Positions 36,848 to 46,074 of a stretch of DNA of 64,000 nt are shown piece after piece (the first letter of the stretch is position 1; each line of letters opens with the position of its first letter). The notes beneath the pieces were generated by a model. It searched no databases, was not told the DNA's origin, and saw nothing but the letters and a program-made list of their open reading frames with translations. Origin of the DNA: Streptococcus oralis (lineage in GTDB: Bacteria; Bacillota; Bacilli; Lactobacillales; Streptococcaceae). Location of the stretch: assembly GCF_016127915.1 (NCBI RefSeq), contig NZ_CP066059.1, positions 1,756,001 to 1,820,000 on the forward strand, in the 5' to 3' direction. The position numbers and the translations under genes are program-made.

Positions 36848-37468
36848 ATGAAACAATTATTTTTATGTTCATACTTTGCTGGAGTCACAAAGCTTTTTAG
36901 CGATTATGCAAAGGAAAAGAATCTAGAAAACAAGGTTTTATTTATTCCTACCGCTGGGAACAAAGAGGATTATACTGCCTATATCGATGAGGCTCAGCAA
37001 ACATTCAAAGATTTAGGATTTGAGATAGAGGTTCTAGATATTGCTTCTTGTGATCGAGAAACTGCTCAGGCAAAGATTTTCCAAAGCAAGATTCTTTATA
37101 TCTCAGGTGGGAATACATTTTATTTATTACAAGAATTAAAGAAAAAACAACTTCTATCTCTCATCAAAGAGCAAATAAGAGATGGGTTGGTCTATGTGGG
37201 AGAATCAGCAGGGGCTATCATTACAGCCAAGGATATTGACTACAATAAACTCATGGACGACAAGACGGTAGCGACAGAGTTATCTGATACAGCGGGATTG
37301 GATGAAGTGGATTTTTATATCCTTCCACATTATGGTGAGGAACCTTTTACCGATAGTAGCAAAAAGACCTTTGAAATGTATAAAAAGCAGCTTGAATTGC
37401 TACCGCTTCATAACCACCAAGCAATTATCGTTAACGATGAGCAAATAGATATCTTGACAATAGAATAA
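36848..37468 (+). CDS. Peptidase E-like (S51) / class I glutamine amidotransferase-like protein
   Basis: Soluble protein of 206 residues with the S51 dipeptidase fold. The nucleophilic serine is in GESAGA, after SGGNTFYLL; a conserved LPHYGE and HNHQAI lie in the C-terminal third. True peptidase E cleaves Asp-X dipeptides; whether this homologue does is not known. GGAGGT precedes the ATG. It follows the membrane-anchored methyltransferase in one operon. Confidence 0.88.
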   Translation: MKQLFLCSYFAGVTKLFSDYAKEKNLENKVLFIPTAGNKEDYTAYIDEAQQTFKDLGFEIEVLDIASCDRETAQAKIFQSKILYISGGNTFYLLQELKKKQLLSLIKEQIRDGLVYVGESAGAIITAKDIDYNKLMDDKTVATELSDTAGLDEVDFYILPHYGEEPFTDSSKKTFEMYKKQLELLPLHNHQAIIVNDEQIDILTIE

Positions 37469-37492
37469 CAGCGTGGTAGAATAACAGCGTGG
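37461..37492 (+). repeat. Perfect 16-bp tandem duplication at the end of the S51 gene
   Basis: TAGAATAACAGCGTGG occurs twice in direct succession (37461-37476 and 37477-37492). The first copy contains the stop codon of the S51 gene, the second lies in the spacer. Looks like a slippage duplication. Confidence 0.9.
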
Positions 37493-37601
37493 TTGGAAGA
37501 ACATTAATATTTTACCAATAAAACGATTAGCGGTTGATAATTCATTTAGTGGGAATCTGCCATGGATAGATTAATTTTATGAATTCAAGAAGGGAAAAGT
37601 T

Positions 37602-38159
37602 ATGAAAATAAAAACGTTAGATAAAATAGGTGGGATTGTTTTCTTGTTTCTAACGATTACTACCATTGTCGTTTTTTTATCAGATACGAGCTTCTTTGAG
37701 TGGGCGTTTACTAGACACCAGAATACTCTGAGTTGGTATATTCGCCCTCTCTTTATTATTCCAATTGTAATGGGAGCTTATAAAAAATCCTATAGCCTGA
37801 TTTTCTTTTCTATATTTTGCCTATTTACTAGCATGTTCTGGTTCCCAAAGCCGGAAATAGTTGATGTAAAAGTAATTGAGTTTTTGAATTTTGAGAAGAC
37901 TTATTTTACGAGCGGATGGAGTATTGAAAAAGTTATTATTCTGGCGACGATTCTAGCATTTTTTACGGCAATTATATCCTTAACATGGAGTAGACGTTGG
38001 TATGGATTATTAGCAACGGTAGTAATTGGAGCGTTTCTGAAGGTTGCCCATAGTCTTTTATTTAGTGGAGGAAGTGGCATATCGATTGTAAAACCAGCTG
38101 TTTTGGGATTGATTCTCTGCATCTTAGTGATTTATTTCATCTTCAAAAGAAGAAAGTAA
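37602..38159 (+). CDS. Hypothetical multi-pass membrane protein
   Basis: Protein of 185 residues with about six predicted transmembrane helices and a basic C-terminal FKRRK. No recognised family. GAAGGGAAAAG precedes the ATG. The 133-base spacer before it holds the 16-bp duplication and no clear terminator, so read-through from the S51 gene is possible. Confidence 0.8.
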   Translation: MKIKTLDKIGGIVFLFLTITTIVVFLSDTSFFEWAFTRHQNTLSWYIRPLFIIPIVMGAYKKSYSLIFFSIFCLFTSMFWFPKPEIVDVKVIEFLNFEKTYFTSGWSIEKVIILATILAFFTAIISLTWSRRWYGLLATVVIGAFLKVAHSLLFSGGSGISIVKPAVLGLILCILVIYFIFKRRK

Positions 38160-38189
38160 AAATAATAAAAGTTTATGGTCGCTTTTCTC

Positions 38190-38218
38190 TTGACAATTAT
38201 TCACTTTGTGTGTAAAAT
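38190..38218 (+). promoter_or_regulatory. Strong sigma-A promoter of rpsU
   Basis: TTGACA (38190-38195), 17-base spacer, TAAAAT (38213-38218). Confidence 0.8.
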
Positions 38219-38252
38219 GGAATAGATCTTGAACTTGAAGGGAGTGAAAAAA

Positions 38253-38429
38253 ATGTCTAAAACAGTAGTACGTAAGAATGAATCTCTTGACGATGCACTT
38301 CGTCGTTTCAAACGTGCGGTTACTAAAGCTGGTACTCTTCAAGAAACACGCAAACGTGAATTCTATGAAAAACCTTCTGTAAAACGTAAACGTAAATCAG
38401 AAGCAGCTCGTAAACGTAAAAAATTCTAA
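38253..38429 (+). CDS. rpsU: 30S ribosomal protein S21
   Basis: Small very basic protein of 58 residues with the S21 N-terminal [20 protein letters not shown] and a Lys/Arg tail. AGGGAG lies before the ATG at 38253; the in-frame ATG at 38229 is upstream of that site and rejected. Monocistronic between a strong promoter and a terminator. Confidence 0.97.
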
Positions 38430-38438
38430 TTTGAAATG

Positions 38439-38464
38439 AAAGGCTAGAGAAATCTAGTCTTTTT
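38439..38464 (+). terminator. Terminator after rpsU
   Basis: AAGGCTAGA-gaaa-TCTAGTCTT (one wobble) followed by TTTTC. Confidence 0.85.
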
Positions 38465-38518
38465 CTTTTAAATAAATACCGTAAATCCTGCAAAAAAAGG
38501 AAACTTCCACCTACAATC

Positions 38519-38527
38519 TGATATAAT
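38519..38527 (+). promoter_or_regulatory. Extended -10 promoter of the hprK operon
   Basis: TGA-TATAAT at 38519-38527, no clear -35; leader of about 25 bases with AAGGAGG. Confidence 0.65.
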
Positions 38528-38558
38528 AGTAGGGAGAACTCGATTGAAGGAGGAAATT

Positions 38559-39494
38559 ATGTCGGTTTTAGTAAAAGAAGTCATTGAAAAGCTCAGATTA
38601 GACATTGTTTACGGTGAAGGCGATTTACTTGAAAAAGAAATCAATACTGCGGACATTTCTCGACCAGGTCTTGAGATGACAGGGTATTTTGATTACTATA
38701 CTCCGGAGCGACTTCAACTATTGGGAATGAAGGAATGGTCTTATTTAGTCTCCATGTCTTCTCACAACCGTTATAAGGTGTTGACCAAGATGTTTCAACC
38801 GGAAACACCAGTGGTTATTGTTGCACGTGGTTTAGTAGTTCCAGAAGAAATGTTGAAAGCTGCCAGGGAATGTAAGATTGCGATTTTAACCAGTCGAACA
38901 GCTACTAGTCGCCTGTCAGGAGAACTATCTAGCTATTTGGATTCTCGTTTGGCAGAACGGACCAGTGTTCATGGCGTCTTGATGGACATTTATGGCATGG
39001 GTGTCTTGATCCAAGGGGATAGCGGTATCGGTAAGAGTGAAACTGGTCTGGAACTTGTGAAACGTGGACACCGTTTGGTGGCAGATGATCGTGTAGATAT
39101 TTTTGCAAAAGACGAAATGACCCTTTGGGGAGAGCCAGCTGAAATTTTGAGGCATTTACTTGAGATCCGTGGAGTGGGGATTATTGATGTGATGAGTCTC
39201 TACGGAGCAAGTGCAGTTAAGGATTCTTCACAAGTTCAACTAGCAGTTTATTTGGAAAACTACGATACGCATAAGACCTTTGATCGCTTAGGAAATAATG
39301 CTGAAGAAATCGAAATTTCTGGTGTAGCCATTCCGCGTATCCGCATTCCGGTAAAAACAGGACGCAATATTTCTGTTGTTATTGAAGCGGCTGCCATGAA
39401 CTACCGTGCTAAGGAAATGGGCTTTGATGCGACACGTTTATTTGAAGAACGCTTGACAAATCTAATCGCTCAAAATGAGGTGAAACATGATTAA
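38559..39494 (+). CDS. hprK: HPr kinase/phosphorylase
   Basis: Phosphorylates and dephosphorylates HPr at Ser46, the central signal of carbon catabolite repression. 311 residues: N-terminal domain (about 1-130) and C-terminal kinase with Walker [10 protein letters not shown] and the family signature [20 protein letters not shown] is 8 bases before ATG 38559. It overlaps lgt by 8 bases, the common streptococcal hprK-lgt pairing. With CcpA it would act on the cre-like sites near bgaA and nagB. Confidence 0.97.
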   Translation: MSVLVKEVIEKLRLDIVYGEGDLLEKEINTADISRPGLEMTGYFDYYTPERLQLLGMKEWSYLVSMSSHNRYKVLTKMFQPETPVVIVARGLVVPEEMLKAARECKIAILTSRTATSRLSGELSSYLDSRLAERTSVHGVLMDIYGMGVLIQGDSGIGKSETGLELVKRGHRLVADDRVDIFAKDEMTLWGEPAEILRHLLEIRGVGIIDVMSLYGASAVKDSSQVQLAVYLENYDTHKTFDRLGNNAEEIEISGVAIPRIRIPVKTGRNISVVIEAAAMNYRAKEMGFDATRLFEERLTNLIAQNEVKHD

Positions 39495-40275
39495 TCCAGT
39501 CGCATTTGAAATTGGTCCCTTTGCTATTCGTTGGTATGCTTTGTGTATTGTAGCTGGTTTGGTTCTGGCAGTTTATCTTGCCATGAAAGAAGCTCCTAAA
39601 AAGAAAATTCTATCAGATGATATTTTGGATTTTATTCTGATTGCTTTTCCGGTAGCTATTTTAGGTGCTAGGCTATACTACGTACTCTTTCGCTTAGATT
39701 ATTATCTGCAAAATCCAGGTGAAATCATTGCTATTTGGAATGGTGGTTTGGCCATTTACGGAGGATTGATAGCGGGCGCTATTGTCCTTTATATCTTTGC
39801 AGATAGAAAGCTGATTAATACTTGGGATTTCTTAGATATTGCAGCACCGAGCGTCATGATTGCCCAGAGTCTAGGGCGTTGGGGAAACTTCTTTAACCAA
39901 GAAGCCTATGGTGCAGCGGTAGATAATCTGGATTATTTGCCAGGCTTCATTCGTGACCAGATGTACATCGATGGTAGCTACCGTCAGCCGACCTTCTTAT
40001 ATGAGTCGGTTTGGAATCTGATTGGATTTGCTTTGATTCTGATTTTTAGACGAAAATTAAAAGGAATCAGACGTGGTCAGATCACGGCATTCTACTTGAT
40101 TTGGTATGGCTTTGGTCGTATGATCATCGAAGGCATGCGGACGGATAGTCTCATGTTCTTTGGTCTGCGAGTTTCCCAATGGTTATCAGTTGTCCTTATC
40201 GGACTCGGTATTTTTATCATACTTTATCAAAATCGAAAGAAAGCCCCTTTCTATCATACTGAGGAGGAAAAATAA
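39487..40275 (+). CDS. lgt: Phosphatidylglycerol-prolipoprotein diacylglyceryl transferase
   Basis: First enzyme of lipoprotein maturation: transfers diacylglycerol from phosphatidylglycerol to the lipobox cysteine. 262 residues, about seven membrane helices, signature [13 protein letters not shown] and the IRWYAL segment near the N-terminus. Overlaps hprK by 8 bases. Its clients include the PstS and amino-acid-binding lipoproteins encoded further downstream. Confidence 0.97.
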   Translation: MINPVAFEIGPFAIRWYALCIVAGLVLAVYLAMKEAPKKKILSDDILDFILIAFPVAILGARLYYVLFRLDYYLQNPGEIIAIWNGGLAIYGGLIAGAIVLYIFADRKLINTWDFLDIAAPSVMIAQSLGRWGNFFNQEAYGAAVDNLDYLPGFIRDQMYIDGSYRQPTFLYESVWNLIGFALILIFRRKLKGIRRGQITAFYLIWYGFGRMIIEGMRTDSLMFFGLRVSQWLSVVLIGLGIFIILYQNRKKAPFYHTEEEK

Positions 40276-40659
40276 ATGTTAGAAGTTGCATATATTCTTG
40301 TTGCGATTGCTTTGATTGTCTGTTTAGTCTATTTGACAATCACGATTCAAAAAGCAGGTCGTATGATTGATGAGACAGAGAAAACCATCAAAACCTTGAG
40401 CTCAGATGTGAACGTTACCTTGCATCAGACTAATGAATTGTTGGTTAAGGTCAATGTGTTAGCAGACGATATCAATATCAAAGTTGCGACGATTGATCCA
40501 CTTTTTACAGCTGTGGCAGACTTGTCTGAGTCAGTATCTGATCTCAACCAACATGCACGTGTTTTAGGCAAAAAAGCTTCATCTGCTGGTTCGAAGACCA
40601 TCAAAACAGGTGCAGGCTTGTCCGCTCTTCGTGTCGCAAGTAAATTTTTCAAAAAATAA
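40276..40659 (+). CDS. DUF948 domain protein
   Basis: Protein of 127 residues with one N-terminal transmembrane helix (about 3-23) and a long helical, probably coiled-coil region, ending in a basic KFFKK. DUF948 proteins are often called general stress or cell-wall-associated proteins, function unknown. The ATG follows the lgt stop directly, with GAGGAGG upstream. Confidence 0.9.
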   Translation: MLEVAYILVAIALIVCLVYLTITIQKAGRMIDETEKTIKTLSSDVNVTLHQTNELLVKVNVLADDINIKVATIDPLFTAVADLSESVSDLNQHARVLGKKASSAGSKTIKTGAGLSALRVASKFFKK

Positions 40660-40674
40660 AAAAGGAGAAATCTT

Positions 40675-41073
40675 ATGGGAAAACTATCCTCTATCCTTTT
40701 AGGAACAGTTTCAGGTGCAGCTCTAGCTTTGTTTTTGACGAGTGACAAGGGCAAGCAAGTTTGTAGTCAAGCTCAGGATTTTCTAGATGATTTGAGAGAA
40801 GATCCAGAATTTGCTAGAGAGCAGGTTTGTGAGAAACTAACAGAAGTGAAGGAACAGGCAACGGACTTTGTGCTGAAAACAAAGGAACAAGTAGAAGCTG
40901 GTGAAATCACTTTTGATAGTGTCCTTGGCCAAGCTAAAAACTGTGCTCGACAAGCGACAGAAGCGTCAAAGGAAACCTTTAACAACCTCAAGGAGCAGTG
41001 GCAGGAGCAGTCAGAAACTCCAGACGTTGCTGAAGACCAAGAAGAAATCATCATAGATATTACTGAAGTATAA
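40675..41073 (+). CDS. YtxH domain protein
   Basis: Protein of 132 residues: short N-terminal hydrophobic segment (LSSILLGTVSGAALALFL) then an acidic amphipathic helical tail, the YtxH pattern. Usually found next to DUF948 proteins, as here. Function unknown; stress-related by association. AAAAGGAG precedes the ATG. Last gene of the hprK operon. Confidence 0.88.
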   Translation: MGKLSSILLGTVSGAALALFLTSDKGKQVCSQAQDFLDDLREDPEFAREQVCEKLTEVKEQATDFVLKTKEQVEAGEITFDSVLGQAKNCARQATEASKETFNNLKEQWQEQSETPDVAEDQEEIIIDITEV

Positions 41074-41076
41074 GGT

Positions 41077-41111
41077 ATCACCATCTCTGGTTTTTGGAGA
41101 TGGTGATTTTT
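41077..41111 (+). terminator. Terminator after the hprK operon
   Basis: Perfect 11-bp stem ATCACCATCTC / GAGATGGTGAT with a 9-base loop, followed by TTTT. Confidence 0.92.
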
Positions 41112-41130
41112 ATCTGCAAGCCTGTCTTTG

Positions 41131-41139
41131 TGGTATAAT
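41131..41139 (+). promoter_or_regulatory. Extended -10 promoter of hemW, start of transcription on the ATG
   Basis: TGG-TATAAT at 41131-41139. The expected transcript start (41146-41147) coincides with the hemW ATG at 41147. Confidence 0.7.
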
Positions 41140-41146
41140 AAATACT

Positions 41147-42277
41147 ATGCAGAAAAAACCAACGTCCGCCTACGTGCATATTCCCTTTTGCACACAGATT
41201 TGTTATTATTGTGACTTTTCAAAAGTTTTTATCAAGAATCAACCAGTAGATAGTTACCTGGAGCATCTGCTAGAAGAGTTTCGTTCTTATGATATCCAAA
41301 AGTTGTCAACTCTCTACATTGGAGGTGGGACGCCAACGGCTTTGTCAGCTCCGCAATTAGAGGTGCTCTTGGATGGCTTGACTAAAAATCTAGACTTGTC
41401 TGTCTTGGAAGAATTGACCATTGAGGCCAACCCAGGCGACTTGAACGCGGATAAGATTGCGGTTTTGAAACAGTCGCCAGTCAATCGTGTTTCTTTAGGT
41501 GTGCAGACTTTTGATGACAAAATGCTGAAAAAGATTGGGCGCAGTCATTTGGAGAAGGATATTTATGAGAATATCGACCGCCTCAAACTGGCTGGTTTTG
41601 ACAATATCTCCATCGACCTAATCTACGCTCTTCCAGGTCAAACTATGGATCAGGTCAAGGACAATGTAGCTAAGGCTATCTCGCTTGATATTCCTCATAT
41701 GAGCCTTTATAGCTTGATTTTGGAGAATCATACGGTCTTTATGAACCGCATGAGACGTGGGAAATTGCCCCTACCCAAGGAAGAGTTAGAAGCGGAGATG
41801 TTTGAGTACATCATCGCAGAACTGGAGCGAGCTGGTTTTGAGCATTATGAGATTTCCAATTTCTCTAAACCCGGATTTGAAAGTCGCCACAATCTCATGT
41901 ACTGGGACAATGCCGAGTATTATGGTATCGGTGCGGGTGCTTCAGGTTATGTGAATGGGGTGCGTTATAAAAATCATGGTCCTATCCGCCACTATCTCAA
42001 TGCGGTAGAGGCAGGAAATGCTCGGATTACAGAAGAACACCTGAGTCAAAGGGAGCAGATGGAAGAAGAAATGTTCCTAGGCCTCCGGAAAAAATCCGGG
42101 GTTTCCATGGCGCGATTTGAGGAAAAATTTGGACGGTCCTTTGATGGACTTTATGGCGAAATCATCAGAGACTTGGTTCAACAAGGACTCATGCAGATCG
42201 ACGGTGATCGTGTCCGAATGACAAAGAGAGGTCTCTTCTTAGGAGACACTGTAGCAGAACGATTTATTTTGGAGTAG
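41147..42277 (+). CDS. hemW: Radical SAM family heme chaperone HemW-like protein
   Basis: 376 residues of the HemW (formerly HemN-like) family. The radical SAM cysteines are in the CTQICYYC segment near the N-terminus, followed by GGGTPTAL and SLGVQTF, and a HemW-type C-terminal domain. HemW proteins bind heme and deliver it to respiratory enzymes; in a largely fermentative Streptococcus the client is unclear. There is no Shine-Dalgarno and the -10 box ends 7 bases before the ATG, so the mRNA looks leaderless. First gene of a four-gene operon. Confidence 0.94.
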   Translation: MQKKPTSAYVHIPFCTQICYYCDFSKVFIKNQPVDSYLEHLLEEFRSYDIQKLSTLYIGGGTPTALSAPQLEVLLDGLTKNLDLSVLEELTIEANPGDLNADKIAVLKQSPVNRVSLGVQTFDDKMLKKIGRSHLEKDIYENIDRLKLAGFDNISIDLIYALPGQTMDQVKDNVAKAISLDIPHMSLYSLILENHTVFMNRMRRGKLPLPKEELEAEMFEYIIAELERAGFEHYEISNFSKPGFESRHNLMYWDNAEYYGIGAGASGYVNGVRYKNHGPIRHYLNAVEAGNARITEEHLSQREQMEEEMFLGLRKKSGVSMARFEEKFGRSFDGLYGEIIRDLVQQGLMQIDGDRVRMTKRGLFLGDTVAERFILE

Positions 42278-42281
42278 AACA

Positions 42282-43019
42282 ATGGGCTTAACTTATCAAA
42301 TGAAAATGAAAATTCCTTTTGATATGGCGGACATGAACGGTCATATCAAACTTCCAGATGTAATTTTGCTGTCCCTGCAAGTGTCAGGTATGCAGTCGAT
42401 TGAACTGGGAGTTAGCGATAAGGATGTGTTAGATCGTTACAATCTGGTCTGGATTATTACAGACTATGCGATTGACGTGGTTCGCTTGCCTCGCTTTGCT
42501 GAAGAGATTACGATTGAAACAGAAGCATTGACTTACAATCGTCTTTTTTGCTACCGCCGTTTCACTATCTATGATGAAGCAGGTCAAGAAATCATTCGCA
42601 TGGTAGCAACCTTTGTTCTCATGGACCGAGACAGTCGTAAAGTCCATGCTGTCGAACCGGAGATTGTTGCGCCTTATCAGTCTGAGTTTGATAAAAAACT
42701 CATCCGAGGGCCAAAGTATGCAAATCTAGAAGATCCGATCAGTAAAGATTACCATGTTCGTTTTTACGACTTGGATATGAATGGTCATGTCAATAACAGC
42801 AAATACTTGGATTGGATTTTTGAGGTCATGGGAGCAGACTTTTTGACCAAGTATATTCCAAAGAAAATCAATCTCAAATATGTCAAAGAAGTACGACCAG
42901 GTGGCATGATTGCTTCAGCTTATGAACTCAAGGGACTAGAAAGCAAGCATGAGATTATCAGTGATGGCGAGATTAATGCCCAAGCTATGATTACTTGGCA
43001 AGAAATTAAAGGCAATTAG
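42282..43019 (+). CDS. Acyl-ACP thioesterase
   Basis: Releases fatty acids from acyl carrier protein (FatA/FatB-like, PF01643). 245 residues as a double hotdog fold; the two halves start with the similar motifs ADMNGHIKL and [15 protein letters not shown], the second holding the catalytic Asn/His region. Starts 4 bases after hemW. Likely chain-length control or fatty-acid recycling (inference). Confidence 0.93.
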   Translation: MGLTYQMKMKIPFDMADMNGHIKLPDVILLSLQVSGMQSIELGVSDKDVLDRYNLVWIITDYAIDVVRLPRFAEEITIETEALTYNRLFCYRRFTIYDEAGQEIIRMVATFVLMDRDSRKVHAVEPEIVAPYQSEFDKKLIRGPKYANLEDPISKDYHVRFYDLDMNGHVNNSKYLDWIFEVMGADFLTKYIPKKINLKYVKEVRPGGMIASAYELKGLESKHEIISDGEINAQAMITWQEIKGN

Positions 43020-43029
43020 AAAGGGCGAT

Positions 43030-43803
43030 ATGGCTTATAAAGGTTATTTAATTGATTTAGACGGAACTATCTACAAGGGGAAAGACAGAATCCCGGCAGG
43101 AGAGGCTTTTGTGCATGAACTGCAAAAGCGAGAAATTCCCTATCTCTTTGTAACCAACAACACAACCCGAACTCCAGAGAGTGTTCAAGAGATGTTGGCT
43201 CAGAATTTTAATATTAATACCCCTCTATCGACTGTATACACAGCAACTCTGGCAACCATCGACTATATGAACGATTTGGGACTGGAAAAGACAGCCTATG
43301 TCATCGGTGAAGCGGGGCTCAAGGATGCCATTCAGGCAGCCGGTTATGTCGAAGACAAGGAAAATCCAGCCTATGTGGTAGTTGGACTGGACTGGCAAGT
43401 CGACTATGAAAAATTTGCGACGGCGACTCTAGCCATTCAAAAGGGAGCCCACTTTATAGGAACCAATCCTGACCTCAATATCCCGACGGAACGTGGTCTC
43501 TTGCCTGGTGCTGGTTCACTAATTACACTTCTTGAAGTCGCTACACGGGTCAAACCAGTATATATCGGAAAACCGAATGCCATCATCATGGACAAGGCGG
43601 TTGAGCACTTGGATTTGAAAAGAGAAGAATTGCTCATGGTCGGGGATAACTATTTGACTGATATTCGAGCAGGGATTGACAATGGCATTCCAACGCTCTT
43701 GGTGACAACAGGTTTTACCAAGGCAGAAGAAGTAGCAGATCTGCCAATCGCACCAACTCATGTAGTTTCTAGCCTTGCGGAGTGGAATTTTGATGAAAAC
43801 TAA
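43030..43803 (+). CDS. TIGR01457 family HAD-type sugar phosphatase (NagD-like)
   Basis: HAD-superfamily hydrolase of 257 residues. Motif [12 protein letters not shown] with the nucleophilic Asp, motif [11 protein letters not shown], and motif [15 protein letters not shown]2-cap type as in NagD/AraL. Physiological substrate unknown. GAAAGGGCG precedes the ATG; the next gene overlaps its end by 11 bases. Confidence 0.94.
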   Translation: MAYKGYLIDLDGTIYKGKDRIPAGEAFVHELQKREIPYLFVTNNTTRTPESVQEMLAQNFNINTPLSTVYTATLATIDYMNDLGLEKTAYVIGEAGLKDAIQAAGYVEDKENPAYVVVGLDWQVDYEKFATATLAIQKGAHFIGTNPDLNIPTERGLLPGAGSLITLLEVATRVKPVYIGKPNAIIMDKAVEHLDLKREELLMVGDNYLTDIRAGIDNGIPTLLVTTGFTKAEEVADLPIAPTHVVSSLAEWNFDEN

Positions 43804-44410
43804 ACTGACCTTTTGGGGAAGTATGATCTTTTTCCTCTCCCTGTCTATTCTCTTAACCATTTATCTGGCATGGATTTTCTATCCTTTGGAAATTCAGTGG
43901 CTGAACTTAGCGAATCGAGTCTATCTAAAGCCCGAAACCATTCAATACAACTTTCATATCTTGATGAATTACCTGACCAATCCCTTTAGTCAGGTCTTGG
44001 AGATGCCAGATTTTCGTTCATCAGCTGCAGGTCTACACCACTTTGCGGTGGTGAAGAATCTCTTTCACCTAGTTCAGCTAGTTGCCCTAGTGACACTTCC
44101 AAGTTTCTATTTCTTTGTTGGAAAGATTGTGAAAAAAGGCTTTTTGCCCCTATATCGTAAAAGTATCTTGACTTTAGTGCTATTGCCTCTCGTCATTGGC
44201 TTTGTAGGAGTATTGATTGGTTTTGAGCAATTCTTTACTCTTTTCCATCAGATTCTCTTTGTGGGAGACAATACCTGGCTTTTTGATCCAGCAAAGGATC
44301 CCGTTATTTGGATTTTGCCAGAGACTTTCTTTCTCCATGCCTTTTTACTTTTCTTTGCTTTGTATGAAGGAATGTTTGGTTTCCTTTTTGTTAAAGCTTC
44401 AAGGAAATAG
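43793..44410 (+). CDS. TIGR01906 family integral membrane protein
   Basis: Membrane protein of 205 residues with about four to five transmembrane helices. Function unknown. Start ATG 43793 with GCGGAG upstream, overlapping the HAD gene by 11 bases; an in-frame start at 43775 is less likely. Last gene of the hemW operon. Confidence 0.88.
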   Translation: MKTKLTFWGSMIFFLSLSILLTIYLAWIFYPLEIQWLNLANRVYLKPETIQYNFHILMNYLTNPFSQVLEMPDFRSSAAGLHHFAVVKNLFHLVQLVALVTLPSFYFFVGKIVKKGFLPLYRKSILTLVLLPLVIGFVGVLIGFEQFFTLFHQILFVGDNTWLFDPAKDPVIWILPETFFLHAFLLFFALYEGMFGFLFVKASRK

Positions 44411-44522
44411 TGGAAAAAATTCTGTATTTTTAATAAAAAACGAGAGAAGTTGCTCTACTCCCTATTTATTGTTAGGTTATCCTAAAGATAAACTTGTAAA
44501 GCAGGAGATTTTTGCAGAAAAC

Positions 44523-44556
44523 AGTCTATTTTCTATGAAAAAATAGGCTTTTTTTC
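44523..44556 (+). terminator. Terminator after the hemW operon
   Basis: AGTCTATTTT pairs with AAAATAGGCT (44540-44549), followed by a T run. The ~110 bases between the stop codon and this hairpin show no gene. Confidence 0.75.
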
Positions 44557-44566
44557 TAAAAATACC

Positions 44567-44595
44567 TAGTCAAGCGCTTTATTTTTTTGTATAAT
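44567..44595 (+). promoter_or_regulatory. Promoter of the spx operon
   Basis: TAGTCA (44567-44572), 17-base spacer, TATAAT (44590-44595). Confidence 0.65.
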
Positions 44596-44630
44596 AGAAA
44601 TAGCAAGTATAGATAAAAGAAGAGAAAAGC

Positions 44631-45032
44631 ATGATTACACTATTTTTATCACCGAGTTGTACATCATGTCGTAAGGCAAAGGCTTGGTTAGAGACGCATA
44701 AAGTGCCCTTTCAAGAGCATAATATTATGACTAGTCCTTTAACAAGAAAAGAATTACAACATATTCTTTCCTTGACCGAAAATGGTACTGATGACATCAT
44801 TTCAACTCGTTCAAAAATTTTTCAAAAATTGGATATTGATGTAGAGAGTATCTCAGTATCGGAGTTGCTTCAGTTGATTGAGCAATATCCTAGTCTTTTG
44901 CGTCGCCCAATTATTATAGATACCAAACGCATGCAGATCGGTTTTAATGAAGATGAGATTCGTGCTTTTCTCCCTCGTAGTTACCGTAAACAAGAATTGA
45001 AAGAAGCAACATTGAGAGCTGGTATAGGATAG
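44631..45032 (+). CDS. spx: Spx/ArsC-like transcriptional regulator
   Basis: Spx-family protein of 133 residues that binds the RNA polymerase alpha subunit and controls oxidative-stress genes. The redox switch C-x-x-C is at residues 10-13 (SCTSC) and the RRPI element typical of Spx is present. Mitis streptococci have two paralogues (SpxA1, SpxA2); I cannot assign which one this is. GAAGAGAAAAGC precedes the ATG. It is followed directly by the UPF0223 gene. Confidence 0.93.
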   Translation: MITLFLSPSCTSCRKAKAWLETHKVPFQEHNIMTSPLTRKELQHILSLTENGTDDIISTRSKIFQKLDIDVESISVSELLQLIEQYPSLLRRPIIIDTKRMQIGFNEDEIRAFLPRSYRKQELKEATLRAGIG

Positions 45033-45311
45033 ATGAACAAACAGTATAGTTACCCACTAGATTTGTCGTGGAGCACTGAAGAACTTGCTTCAGTGCTTTC
45101 TTTTTTTAATGATGTTGAAGCTGCTTATGAAGATAAGGTAGAAGCAAAAAAACTGCTAGAGTCTTATAAGGAATTTAAGTCTGTGGTTCCAAGCAAAAGC
45201 GAAGAAAAGCGCTTAGGTCGCGAATTTGAGACGGCTAGCGGTTATTCCTGCTATCATGCAGTTCAATTAGCAAAAGAAAAAAGAGAAGGGAAGATTTCTC
45301 TTGGAAACTAA
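45033..45311 (+). CDS. UPF0223 family protein
   Basis: Small soluble helical protein of 92 residues, function unknown, of the YktA/UPF0223 family ([11 protein letters not shown] near the start). The ATG immediately follows the spx stop codon, so translation is coupled. It overlaps the IMPase gene by 11 bases. Confidence 0.92.
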   Translation: MNKQYSYPLDLSWSTEELASVLSFFNDVEAAYEDKVEAKKLLESYKEFKSVVPSKSEEKRLGREFETASGYSCYHAVQLAKEKREGKISLGN

Positions 45312-46074
45312 ATTTGAATTTGCCAAACAGATTGTGCAGGAAGCTGCTGCCTATATTTTGGCTCACATGAAAGAAGATTTGCAGGTTGAGCGCAAGTCTT
45401 CACCTACCGACTTGGTGACGCGTTTGGACAAGGAGGTCCAGGAACTCTTGGTTGATCGGATCAAGTCCTCCTATCCTGAGGATTTGATTTGCGCGGAAGA
45501 GGGCTGTTTGCGTGCTGCGGTCGATCAAGGTTCTGTTTGGGTGATTGATCCCATTGACGGTACCAATAACTTTGTCGCTCAGCAGGAAGATTTTGCCGTG
45601 ATGTTGGCTTATTTTGAGAATGGTGTGGGCAAATTTGGCATCATCTATGATGTTATGAAAGGTGATTGTTACCATGGTGGCGGTGCCTTTCCTCCTTGTC
45701 GCAATAATGAGCCCTTACCGCCTTTTAAAAAGAAGCCCCTCAGAGAATTCCTGATTGCTGGTAACTCAGGTATGTTTGAAAGCAATGAGTGGGGCCTGGC
45801 GGATTTGGGGCGAGCAGCATTGGGAGTCCGTGTCTACGGCAGTGCAGCCATTAGTTTTGCTAAGGTTTTATCGGGTCGTCTTCTGACTTATATTACCTAC
45901 TTACAGCCATGGGATTACGCTGCAGCTAGTATTTTAGGGGAAAGTCTGGGTTATCGTCTTCTTACGGTATCGGGTGAACCTGCTGATTTTAAAACGCGTC
46001 AGCCTGTCATGATGGTGCCAATCGAGATGCAAGAAGAGATTCAGTCTTATATCTACGAAAGGAAAGAGAACTAA
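45301..46074 (+). CDS. Inositol monophosphatase family protein
   Basis: Mg-dependent sugar or nucleotide phosphatase of 257 residues. Motifs: AEEG (metal ligand), [12 protein letters not shown], and [14 protein letters not shown]. Actual substrate unknown (inositol phosphate, PAP or NADP are options in the family). Start is TTG at 45301, with GAAGGGAAG upstream, overlapping the previous gene. Confidence 0.93.
   Translation: METKFEFAKQIVQEAAAYILAHMKEDLQVERKSSPTDLVTRLDKEVQELLVDRIKSSYPEDLICAEEGCLRAAVDQGSVWVIDPIDGTNNFVAQQEDFAVMLAYFENGVGKFGIIYDVMKGDCYHGGGAFPPCRNNEPLPPFKKKPLREFLIAGNSGMFESNEWGLADLGRAALGVRVYGSAAISFAKVLSGRLLTYITYLQPWDYAAASILGESLGYRLLTVSGEPADFKTRQPVMMVPIEMQEEIQSYIYERKEN

Noticed and set aside
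44411..44546. ORF continuing past the TIGR01906 gene in another frame (from 44217)
   Set aside because: It overlaps a real membrane protein gene and the terminator, and has no start signals.
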